Both the position numbers and the translations under genes were made by a program. A model generated the notes under the pieces. The model was not told where the DNA came from. It saw nothing but the letters and a program-made list of their open reading frames with translations, and did not search any database. Below are positions 25,781-33,829 of a stretch of 64,000 bases of DNA, one piece after another; the first letter of the stretch is position 1; each line of letters begins with the position of its first letter. This DNA is from Sinomonas atrocyanea. Lineage in GTDB: Bacteria > Actinomycetota > Actinomycetes > Actinomycetales > Micrococcaceae. Location: positions 209,201 to 273,200 of the forward strand of contig NZ_JAUSTE010000004.1 of NCBI RefSeq assembly GCF_030812675.1, in the 5' to 3' direction.

Positions 25781-27112
25781 TCAGCCCGCCCGGCCCGCGC
25801 CCGCTGAGGCGAGGGCTGCCAGTGCCTGCCGCACCGCCTCCAGGATCCGGCCGTCGTCCGCTGCGGGGACGCACCGCAGGTCGAGCAGGCAGGCGCCGTC
25901 GTGGACGCGCGGCAGCACGGCGGGCTCGCCGGTCCGCAGGTGGCCTGCGATTCCCTCGGGGAGCCGGAGCGCCCAGCCCGGCAGGGGGAAGCCGGGGGCG
26001 CCGCCCCCGCCCACCCGGCCATCGTGCGGCACCACGGGCACGCCGAGGGCCCCGGCGAGCCGGTCGGTGCGGCGCCGGAGCTCCCCCGGGTCCGCGTGCA
26101 GGGACTGGACCACCGGCGGCGCCTCGCCCGCGACGGTCGCCTCCAACGCGGCGAGGGCGAGCTTGTCGGCCCGGACGGCGCGGGCGAGCGGATGGCGGGA
26201 CAGCCGCTCGATGATCTCCTTGCGGCCCAGCAGCAGGCCCGCCTGGGGGCCGCCGAGCAGCTTGTCGCCGCTGGCGATGACGACGTCGGCCCCGTGGGCC
26301 AGCGCCGTGGCAACATCCGGCTCGCGCGGCAGGTGCGGGTCGGGCGCCAGCAGACCGCTCCCGAGGTCTGCGACGAGGGGGACCCCTTGGGCCGACGTCA
26401 AGGAGCTCAGCTCGTCCAGGCCGACAGCGGAGGTGAATCCGTCGACCCAGAAGTTGCTCGGGTGGATCTTGAGGACGCAGCCCGTGTCGGGACCGAGGGC
26501 GTCCGCGTAGTCGCGCAGGTGGGTCCGGTTGGTCGTGCCCACCTCGTGGAGCGAGGCGCCCGTGGACTCGATCAGGTCCGGCAGCCGGAAGCCTGCACCG
26601 ATCTCCACGAGTTCGCCGCGGCTCAGGATCACTTCGCGGCCGGCGGCGAGGGCCGTGGTGGCCAGGACGAGGGCGGCGGCTCCGTTGTTGACCACGAGCG
26701 CGTCCTCGGCGGCAGGGCATGCGGCGAGCAGCGCGGCGCGGGCCCCGGCGCCGCGCCGGGAGCGGCGGCCGTCTGCAAGGTTCAGTTCCACGTCGACGTA
26801 GCCGCTGGCGGCCACGAGCGCCTCGACCGCAGCAGCGGAGAGGGGCGCGCGGCCGAGGTTGGTGTGGACGATGATCCCGGTGGCGTTCAGCACCGGTCGC
26901 AGGCTGGTCGCCGTGCGCCCGGCGACCGCGGCGAGCACAGCGGCCTCCACGTCGGCGGGGGCGAGTTCGCCGCGCCGCGCCTGGTCCTGGGCGTACCGCA
27001 CGAGGTCGCGGACTACCGCCTCGCTCAGCCGCGTCCGCGCCTCGCGGACGGCCGGAAGCGCCAGCAGGTCGTTCGTGCGCGGTATCAGGCGCCGGGGATC
27101 GACCTGGTCCAC
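25781..27112 (-). CDS. selA: L-seryl-tRNA(Sec) selenium transferase
   Basis: The PLP enzyme converts Ser-tRNA(Sec) to Sec-tRNA(Sec) with selenophosphate from SelD. The 443-residue protein has the SelA N-domain (VDQVDPRRLIPRTNDLLALPAVREA), the VINNGAAAL-like segment (ALVVNNGAAALVLATTALA) and the PLP lysine in SGDKLLGGPQAGLLLGR. The GTG at 27112 is chosen because GAGGAGGGG ends 2 bases before it and it starts the family-typical N-terminus; the longer open frame to 27265 only reads through tRNA-Sec. It lies 37 bases after the tRNA gene on the same strand, so tRNA and mRNA may be processed from one transcript. Confidence 0.94.
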   Translation of the reverse strand: MDQVDPRRLIPRTNDLLALPAVREARTRLSEAVVRDLVRYAQDQARRGELAPADVEAAVLAAVAGRTATSLRPVLNATGIIVHTNLGRAPLSAAAVEALVAASGYVDVELNLADGRRSRRGAGARAALLAACPAAEDALVVNNGAAALVLATTALAAGREVILSRGELVEIGAGFRLPDLIESTGASLHEVGTTNRTHLRDYADALGPDTGCVLKIHPSNFWVDGFTSAVGLDELSSLTSAQGVPLVADLGSGLLAPDPHLPREPDVATALAHGADVVIASGDKLLGGPQAGLLLGRKEIIERLSRHPLARAVRADKLALAALEATVAGEAPPVVQSLHADPGELRRRTDRLAGALGVPVVPHDGRVGGGGAPGFPLPGWALRLPEGIAGHLRTGEPAVLPRVHDGACLLDLRCVPAADDGRILEAVRQALAALASAGAGRAG

Positions 27113-27149
27113 AGCCCCTCCTCGTTGCGCGGCATCGCCTGCCACTGGT

Positions 27150-27247
27150 TGGCGGTGGCGGACGGGAATCGAACCCGCCAGGCCGAGATGCTCGGCCTCA
27201 CCGGTTTTGAAGACCGGGGGGCCCACCAGGACCCGGACGCCACCGCC
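27150..27247 (-). tRNA. selC: tRNA-Sec (anticodon UCA)
   Basis: The minus-strand gene folds as a selenocysteine tRNA. It has an 8-bp acceptor stem (GGCGGTGG with CCACCGCC), a 6-bp D stem (GGGTCC/GGGCCC-like) and an anticodon arm CCGGT-CTTCAAA-ACCGG with TCA (complement of 27208-27210). A long variable arm (GGCCGAG-CAT-CTCGGCC) and a T loop TTCGATT complete it. The total of about 98 bases exceeds normal tRNAs, as expected for tRNA-Sec. CCA is not encoded in register. Placement between selA and selD confirms the call. Confidence 0.95.
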
Positions 27248-27251
27248 CACC

Positions 27252-27257
27252 AATGTA
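27252..27257 (-). promoter_or_regulatory. -10 box TACATT of the tRNA-Sec/selA/selB promoter
   Basis: TACATT on the minus strand ends 4 bases before the mature tRNA 5' end, so transcription would begin close to the tRNA itself. Fifteen bases further on is the opposing selD -10 box; the two promoters are back to back. Confidence 0.5.
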
Positions 27258-27272
27258 GCAGGCACGCGGCGG

Positions 27273-27278
27273 TAGGCT
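27273..27278 (+). promoter_or_regulatory. -10 box TAGGCT of a leaderless selD promoter
   Basis: TAGGCT is followed by 6 bases and the selD GTG at 27285. It is divergent from the tRNA-Sec promoter. Confidence 0.55.
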
Positions 27279-27284
27279 GGGCGG

Positions 27285-28310
27285 GTGATTGAGGCCCCGA
27301 CTTCCCTGCCGCAGCCCGACGAGGGCGCCGCCGGTGCGACCCGGCTGACGGGCTATGCCCATGGCGGCGGCTGCGCCTGCAAGATCCCGCCCGGAGAACT
27401 CGAGGACGTGGTCCGCAGCCTCATCGGCCAGCCCGGCGCGGACGTGCTGGTCGGCCTCGACAGTGGCGACGACGCCGCGGCGGTCCTGGTGCACGAGGAC
27501 CTGGCGGTGCTCTCCACCGCCGACTTCTTCACGCCCGTCGTCGACGATGCCTTCGACTGGGGCCGGATTGCGGCGGCCAACGCGCTCTCGGACATCTATG
27601 CGATGGGGGGCCGGCCGATCATGGCGGTCAACCTCGTGGGCTGGCCGCGCGGCGTGCTGCCGCCGGAGCTGATGGCCGAGGTGCTCCGCGGGGGCCTGAG
27701 CGTTGCCGCCGAGGCGGGCTGCCCGGTGATCGGGGGCCATTCGATCGACGATCCGGAGCCGAAGTACGGCATGGCGGTCACCGGCGTCGCGCCTCCCGAC
27801 CGCCTGCTGCGCAACGACGCCGCCGAGCCGGGGCTGCCGATCACGCTGACCAAGCCGATCGGCGTCGGCCTGCTGAACAACCGGCACAAGCAGACCGGCG
27901 AGGTGTTCGCCGAGGCGGTGGCGACGATGGCGGCCCTGAACCGCGACGCGGCCCAAGCCGCGGTGGCGGCCGGCGTGCAGGCGGCCACGGACGTGACGGG
28001 GTTCGGCCTGCTGGGGCACCTGTACAAGATGTGCCGCGCCTCCACAGTGGGCGCGGTGATCGACCTGACCGCGGTGCCGCTCATCGACGGAGCCCGGCAG
28101 GCGCTGCGGGACGGCTTCGTCTCGGGCGGGACGCGGCGCAACCTCGACTGGGTCAGGCCGCACCTCCGGCCCGCGTCCGGGGTCTCCGAGGACGACCTGC
28201 TCCTCCTCGCCGACGCGCAGACGTCCGGGGGCCTGCTCGTGGTCGGCGAGGTGCCCGGATACCCGGTGATCGGCCACACCACCGCGGGCGGCGGCATCGA
28301 GGTCCGCTAG
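27285..28310 (+). CDS. selD: Selenide, water dikinase (selenophosphate synthetase)
   Basis: SelD makes selenophosphate from selenide and ATP, the selenium donor for SelA. The 341-residue protein has the flexible N-terminal active-site loop AHGGGCACKIPP (C30, C32, K33). Here cysteine takes the place that is selenocysteine in some organisms, so this gene does not itself need UGA decoding. The metal/ATP-binding segments LSTADFFTPVVDDAFDWGRIAAANALSDIYAMGG and SGGLLVV are intact. It is divergent from selC-selA-selB and sits between them and the selenium-dependent formate dehydrogenase, completing the pathway within 10 kb. Confidence 0.95.
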   Translation: MIEAPTSLPQPDEGAAGATRLTGYAHGGGCACKIPPGELEDVVRSLIGQPGADVLVGLDSGDDAAAVLVHEDLAVLSTADFFTPVVDDAFDWGRIAAANALSDIYAMGGRPIMAVNLVGWPRGVLPPELMAEVLRGGLSVAAEAGCPVIGGHSIDDPEPKYGMAVTGVAPPDRLLRNDAAEPGLPITLTKPIGVGLLNNRHKQTGEVFAEAVATMAALNRDAAQAAVAAGVQAATDVTGFGLLGHLYKMCRASTVGAVIDLTAVPLIDGARQALRDGFVSGGTRRNLDWVRPHLRPASGVSEDDLLLLADAQTSGGLLVVGEVPGYPVIGHTTAGGGIEVR

Positions 28311-28324
28311 CCCCCGTGGGCAGG

Positions 28325-29413
28325 TCACCCGGCGGTGGTGATCGAATCGTCCGTGATGCCGGCTGCGCGGCGGGCAGCGAGCCGGTTCTTCTGGGGTTCG
28401 ATCGTGTAGCGCGGATCCTTCGCCGAGGACAGGCCTGCCTCGAACACCCCGAACCGGGTCAGGGCGGAGGCTGCCAGCAGCGCCAGGCCCGAGGCCGCCG
28501 CCACCGCACGGCTGCGGCCGGCCAGCAGCGTCCCCAGGCCGCCGGCGACCGCCAGCCGCTCGCTCCACGCCAGCATCGCCCCGGCCTTCCCCTCGTGCAG
28601 GGGTTCGGCTGCGACCGGATCCATCCGGTGCTCCATCACCCGAGTCGCCACCACGTCACCGATCACACCGAGCACGGCGAGCTTCCGGGCGGGAGACGCC
28701 TCCCCCACGGGCGTGGTGACCATGGCGAGCCCGGCGGAGGCGAGGGTCGCCGAACTGACGAAGACGAACGGCAACTCCTGGTGGGCAGCATTCCACGTGG
28801 GCGTGGCGGTGTCGCCGAGCAGGACCGCCGTGTACGCCGCGAGGGGTCCGCCGAAGAACGCGGCCCCGACGCCGGCCGGCCCCTCGACCGCCTGCAGCAC
28901 GGGCCGCAGCGGGCCCAGCGGCAGGCGCTTCCCGGTCATGCGGTCGATCTCGGCCACCGCCGCGACCCCCGCGCCCGCGCTGAACGCGCTGAGGATCCAT
29001 GAGCCGACGCTCATGGGCGAGGTGACCTTGAACGTCCGCAGCATGTGCAGGAATCGCTCCGGCCGGCCCAGATCCTTCACGAGGGCCACGGCACCGACGC
29101 TGACCGCCGCGAGGGCGCCCAGCCGGGCGTTCCGGCGCAGGATCGGCCGTCCGGTCAGCTGGCCGCCGAGGCCCAGCAGCGCGGAGCCGCCGGCGACGCC
29201 GCCGAGGAACAGGTAGGCGGCCACATCGTCGCCCCACGGCGCCGGCTTGACCACCGGACGGCCGTAGTACGAGGTGAACTCCGGCTCCGGGACCATGGGC
29301 ATCTCCCTGGAGCCGTCACCGCCTCCCCGGCGGGCGGAGCCGCGCTTGCCGCCCGGTCGCCGGCGCCGGGCCGGCTCGGGGGGCCTGAAGCTGTCAAAAT
29401 CCGAGTGCGTCAC
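28325..29413 (-). CDS. fdhC: Formate dehydrogenase membrane subunit, NrfD/PsrC family
   Basis: The 362-residue protein has a soluble, basic N-terminus of about 60 residues, then roughly eight hydrophobic helices in the NrfD pattern (DDVAAYLFLGGVAGGSALLGLGGQL; DLGRPERFLHMLRTFKVTSPMSVGSWIL). NrfD proteins anchor iron-sulfur oxidoreductases in the membrane and pass electrons to quinone. The ATG overlaps the end of the iron-sulfur subunit gene (ATGA), so it is the third gene of the fdh operon. The use of NrfD in place of a cytochrome b gamma subunit is known in several actinobacterial formate dehydrogenases. Confidence 0.87.
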   Translation of the reverse strand: MTHSDFDSFRPPEPARRRRPGGKRGSARRGGGDGSREMPMVPEPEFTSYYGRPVVKPAPWGDDVAAYLFLGGVAGGSALLGLGGQLTGRPILRRNARLGALAAVSVGAVALVKDLGRPERFLHMLRTFKVTSPMSVGSWILSAFSAGAGVAAVAEIDRMTGKRLPLGPLRPVLQAVEGPAGVGAAFFGGPLAAYTAVLLGDTATPTWNAAHQELPFVFVSSATLASAGLAMVTTPVGEASPARKLAVLGVIGDVVATRVMEHRMDPVAAEPLHEGKAGAMLAWSERLAVAGGLGTLLAGRSRAVAAASGLALLAASALTRFGVFEAGLSSAKDPRYTIEPQKNRLAARRAAGITDDSITTAG

Positions 29414-30420
29414 GCACGTCCTCCCAGGAATGCCACGGCGGCGGCGGCCACCATGCCCACCACGGCCATCCCGGCGCGCCGGTACATCTGCGGCAGATCG
29501 GCCGTGGGGACCCTCGGGTCCGGCGGGAGCCCGTAGACCTCGGGCTCGTCGAGCAGCAGGAAGACCGATCCGGTCCCGCCGACGCCGTCGAGCTCGTTCG
29601 CGCCGTAGAGCCTTGCTTCGGTCAGCCCCTGCGCATGCAGGTCGGCGACGCGCTCCCTCGCGGTCTCCACCATGTCGTCGTGGTCGCCGAACTTGATGGA
29701 CGTGGTCGGGCAGGCCTTGGCGCAGGCGGGCGTCTCATCGGCCACGAGGCGGTCGTAGCACAGCGTGCACTTCTGGGCGACGCCGACGTTGGGGACGGCG
29801 GGGTGCGCGGCATGCTGCTCCTCGCGCTGGGCGGCGACCGCGACGGTCCCGTCGCGGCGGCGCTCGATCACGCCGAAGGGGCACCCGGCCACACAGGTCC
29901 CGCAGCCATTGCAGACGTCGTCCTGCACCACCACAGTGCCGAACTCGGTGCGGAAGAGCGCACCGGTCGGACAGACGTCGAGGCAGCCTGCGTGCGTGCA
30001 GTGCTTGCAGACGTCAGAGGACATCAGCCAGCGGAAGTCGGCGGTGTCCGGCGGCGTCGTGTCCGCCGTCGCCAGGTCTGCTGCGGCATCCGCCGCGGCC
30101 GCAGGGGGGCCGATGCGCGGCATGCCCAGGTTGACGAGCGCGCGCCCGGACTCCCGTGCCTCGGCAATGCGCTCCTGGCCCTGCTCGATGAACGCGACGT
30201 GCCGCCAGGTGCTGGCACCCAGCGCTCCCGTGTTGTCGTAGGAGGACCCGAGCAGCTCGAGGTTGCCGTCCTGGGGATTGTGGTTCCACTCCTTGCAGGC
30301 GACCTCGCAGGCCTTGCACCCGATGCAGATCGAGGTGTCGGTGAAGAAGCCCTTGCGCGGATGGCTGTGCTCCCAGTGGGCATCGGCGGTGGGGTCGGTC
30401 GGTCCGGCCAGCTGGCCCAT
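29410..30420 (-). CDS. fdhB: Formate dehydrogenase iron-sulfur (beta) subunit
   Basis: The 336-residue ferredoxin-like protein carries four [4Fe-4S] cysteine groups: CIGCKACEVACKEW near residue 33, CKHCTHAGCLDVCP, CNGCGTCVAGCPFG and CTLCYD/CAKACP. A C-terminal hydrophobic helix (AGMAVVGMVAAAAVAFLG) probably docks it to the membrane. It links the catalytic subunit to the NrfD-type quinone subunit. Its ATG follows the fdhA stop directly, and its stop overlaps fdhC. A loop of about 40 residues rich in Ala/Asp/Thr (PPAAAADAAADLATADTTPP) between the first and second cluster groups is variable. Confidence 0.93.
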   Translation of the reverse strand: MGQLAGPTDPTADAHWEHSHPRKGFFTDTSICIGCKACEVACKEWNHNPQDGNLELLGSSYDNTGALGASTWRHVAFIEQGQERIAEARESGRALVNLGMPRIGPPAAAADAAADLATADTTPPDTADFRWLMSSDVCKHCTHAGCLDVCPTGALFRTEFGTVVVQDDVCNGCGTCVAGCPFGVIERRRDGTVAVAAQREEQHAAHPAVPNVGVAQKCTLCYDRLVADETPACAKACPTTSIKFGDHDDMVETARERVADLHAQGLTEARLYGANELDGVGGTGSVFLLLDEPEVYGLPPDPRVPTADLPQMYRRAGMAVVGMVAAAAVAFLGGRA

Positions 30421-33400
30421 CTAGTCCTCCCTTGTCGGGTCGATGCCTTCGGCGGCCGGGTCGGTGACCGTCTGATTCCCGGTCTCGACCGTTGCCCCGG
30501 CCCTCGCCTGGTACTCGGCGACCAGGGAGAGGAGGTCCGCGCCGCGGGGCCGGCGGCCCGGACGGATGTCGCAGGAGGCGACTTTGGATTCCTGGATCTG
30601 GACGTTCGGATCCAGCGTCACGCCGAGCAGGTCGTTGGCGGCATCGCCGCTCACCACGGCGTTGCTGCCCACGCCCCAGTGGTAGGGCAGCCCGATCTGG
30701 TGCACCGTGTGGCCGCCCACCGTCAGCGGGCTCATCCGTTCAGTGACGATCACCTTCGCCTCGATGGCAGAGCGGGCCGAGATGATCGTTGCCCACCCGT
30801 ACGGCTCGAGTCCTCGCTCCGCGGCCAGCTCCGGGGACACCTCGCAGAACATCTCCGGCTGCAGCTCCGAGAGGTACGGGAGCCAGCGGCTCATCCCGCC
30901 GGCCGTGTGGTGCTCGGTGAGCCGGTATGTGGTGAACACGTACGGGTAGACCTCGGCACCGCTGGTCCCGGCGCTGGGCGCGCTGAGGTTGTCCGGACGC
31001 GGGAACCTCAGCCGCGTGGGGCTCTGCTGCTGCGGGTACAGCGCGTTGGCGACCGGCGACTCCTGGGCCTCGTAGTGCGTGGGCAGGGGCCCGTCCACGA
31101 GGCCGGTGGGTGCGAACAGCCACCCCTTGCCGTCGGACTGCATGATGAAGGGGTCGTCACCGCTGAGGGCGGCCGGGCCGCCGAGGGCCGGATCGGGCTG
31201 GCTGCCCGGCGCCCGGTCCACCGGGAAGTCCGGCACGTCGTCGCCGACCCACCGTCCCTGCTCCTGGTCCCACCAGATGTACTTCTTCCGCTCGCTCCAC
31301 GGCTTGCCGGCCGGGTCCGCGGAGGCGCGGTTGTAGAGGATCCGGCGGTTGGCCGGCCAGGCCCAGCCCCACTCCGGCGCCGCGGGTCCCTGCTCGCGGC
31401 CGGGCTTGCGGTTGGCGGCATGGTTGGTGCCCTCGGCGTACACGCCGGTGTAGATCCAGCAGCCCGCGGCGGTGGATCCGTCGGCGCGCAGCTCTGTGTA
31501 GGACGAGAGGGGCCGGCCTGCCTCGGGCCCGGCCAGCTGACGGCCGTTGATCTCGGCCAGCACGGCCTCCGGGTCGGGATCGCCGTGCTCGTCCGTGGGA
31601 TAGTCCCACGTGAGGTCGAGCAGCGGGCGGTCGCGCTCGTCGTCGGAGCCGGCCAGCTTGGCGCGGATCCGCTGGCCCAGCTCGTAGAAGAACTGCAGCT
31701 CGCTCTGGCATTCCCCGGGCGGCGTGACTGCCTGGTGCCGCCACTGGAGCAGGCGCTGGGTCTGGGTGAACGAGCCCGCCTTCTCCACGTGGGTCGCCGC
31801 CGGAAGGAAGAACACCTCGGTCTCGATGTCCTCGGTGTGCAGCTCCCCGGACTCGATCTCCGGGCCGTCCTTCCACCATGTAGCCGACTCGATGAGGTTC
31901 AGGTCCCGCACCACGAGCCACTTCAGGTGCGACATGCCCAGCCGCTGCAGGCGTCCGTGGGCCGAGCCCACGGCGGGATTCTGCCCGAGGATGAAGTAGC
32001 CCTCCACCTCGTCCTCGAGCATGCTCATCACCGTCTCGTAGGTGCCGTGCGCGCCGGTCAGCCGTGGAAGGTAGTCGTAGGCCCAGTTGTTCTCCGCGGT
32101 CGCGGCGTCTCCCCACCAGGCCTTGAGCAGGCTGATGGTGTAGGCGTCTGCCTCGGCCCAGTACCCCTTCTGCTGCTTTGACGCGATGGCCCCCAGGTAT
32201 TCGCTGAGGGTGTCGTGGCGGCCGGCGCTGGGGACCGGCAGGTACCCGGGCAGGAGGTTGAAGAGCGTCGGGATGTCCGTGGAGCCCTGGATGCTCGCGT
32301 GGCCGCGCAGGGCCATGATGCCGCTGCCGGGACGGCCGACGTTCCCGAGCAGGAGCTGCAGGACCGCGGCGGCGCGGATGAACTGGGCGCCCAGCGAGTG
32401 CTGGGTCCAGCCGACGGCGTAGGCGAAGCACGTGGTCCGCTCGCGTCCCGAGTTCTCGGTGATGGTGCGGGCCAGGTACTCGAAGTCCGCCACGTCCAGG
32501 CCGCACATGTCCTGGACCATCTCCGGCGTGTAGCGGGCGTAGTGCCGCTTGACGATCTGGAAGACGGTCCGCGGGTCCTGGAGGGTGTCGTCGCGCTGGA
32601 CGCGGGCGTGCTCGAGCGAGGGGCCGCCGCTGCCGAACGTGTGGCCGGCGGCGCGCGCCGAGGCGTCGGAGCCGTGCTCCGAGCTGGCGCCGGGCTCGAC
32701 GATCGTGCCGCCCTCTTCTTCGGCATATCCCCACGACGACTTGTCGTACGCCCCGGTCTCGGGGTCGAAGCCTGAGAACAGGCCGCCGAGGTCCTCGGCG
32801 TCGCGGTAGTCCTCGTGGACCAGCGTGGCCGCGTTGGTGTACGCGCTCACGTACTCCTTGAACCAGAGGTCATGGGTGATGACGTAGTTGATGAGCGCGC
32901 CGAGGAGCACCACGTCGGAGCCAGCACGGATCGGCAGGTGCCGGTCCGCGACCGCAGACGTGCGCGTGAAGCGGGGGTCGATGTGGATGACCTTCGCTCC
33001 GCGCGCCTTCGCCTCCGCCACCCACTGGTATCCCACAGGGTGGCACTCGGCCATGTTGGAACCCTGGATGATGATGCAGTCGGCGTTGGCCATGTCCTGC
33101 AGTGACTGCGTCGCGCCACCGCGTCCAAACGAGGCTCCCAAACTGGGAACCGTGGCGGAGTGTCAAATGCGGGCCTGGTTCTCGGTCTGCACCGCCCCGG
33201 CAGCCGTGAACAGCTTCTTGATCAGGTAGTTCTCTTCGTTGTCCAGCGTGGCCCCGCCCAGCGAGGCGATGCCCATGGTGCGGCGCAGCAGCCGGCCTTC
33301 GCTGTCCTGCTGCTGCCAGGTCCTGCGGCGGCTCTCGATGAACCGGTCCGCGATCATGTCGACGGCGGTGTCCAGGTCCAGGCGCTCCCACTCGCTGGAG

Positions 33401-33729
33401 CGGGGCGCGCGGTAGAGGACGCGGGTCTGCCGGCCCGGGGAGTTGACCAGCTGCTCGCTGGCCGAGCCCTTGGGGCACAGGCGGCCGCGCGAGATGGGCG
33501 AATCGGGGTCGCCCTCGATCTGGACGACCTTCTCGTCCTTGACGTAGACCCGCTGCCCGCACCCGACGGCGCAGTAGGGGCAGACGCTCTGCACCACGCG
33601 GTCCGCCGTGGCGGTCCGTGGGGCGATCGCCTTGGTCCGGGGCGACGTGACCGACGGCCCTCGGCCGAGCAGATCACCGGTGCGCATCTGCCGGACGACG
33701 GGCCATTCAAGGAAGCTCCGCGGTGCCAT
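30421..33729 (-). CDS. fdhA: Selenocysteine-containing formate dehydrogenase, catalytic (alpha) subunit
   Basis: The enzyme oxidises formate to CO2 at a molybdenum (or tungsten) bis-MGD centre. Reading the in-frame UGA at 33163-33165 as Sec gives one 1102-residue protein. It has a [4Fe-4S] site (C50, C53, C57, C85), then Sec189 in ENQARI-U-HSATVP, the exact context of the Mo-binding Sec of FdnG/FdhF-type enzymes, then full molybdopterin and C-terminal dinucleotide-binding domains (HTAGGMSRWLPYLSELQPEMFCEVSPELAAERGL). A plain reading would split it into 33163-33741 and 30421-33141, neither functional. No twin-arginine signal is visible, so the active site probably faces the cytoplasm. The ATG at 33729 lies 7 bases after TATGCT; ATG 33741 is an alternative. 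Confidence 0.94.
33133..33151 (-). promoter_or_regulatory. Bacterial SECIS-like hairpin in fdhA
   Basis: Starting 11 bases after the UGA, the mRNA reads GGUUCCC-AGUUU-GGGAGCC: a 7-bp stem (one G-U pair) and a 5-base loop with G at the second position. Distance, size and loop G fit the bacterial SECIS read by SelB's winged-helix domain. The stem codes for VPSLGA, so it must satisfy both protein and RNA constraints. Confidence 0.85.
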
Positions 33730-33736
33730 GGTTGCG

Positions 33737-33742
33737 AGCATA
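33737..33742 (-). promoter_or_regulatory. -10 box TATGCT of a leaderless fdh operon promoter
   Basis: TATGCT on the minus strand ends 7 bases before the fdhA ATG at 33729. No Shine-Dalgarno precedes that ATG, so a leaderless transcript is likely. Confidence 0.5.
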
Positions 33743-33829
33743 GCCCACAGGAGGGGGCCAGCGGCAGGACCTCCGCTCCCCCGGGTGCGGCGTCGCGGCC
33801 GCGCCGCCGCACCGCCCCCGGGCCCGGGG

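Noticed and set aside
27113..27265. N-terminal extension of selA to 27265
   Set aside because: The extension is a read-through of tRNA-Sec; the GTG at 27112 has a strong ribosome site and family-like N-terminus.
30421..33141. Stand-alone fdhA starting at TTG 33141, with a separate upstream fragment 33163-33741
   Set aside because: Both pieces are in one frame and joined by a UGA at the Sec position with a SECIS-like hairpin; they are one selenoprotein gene.
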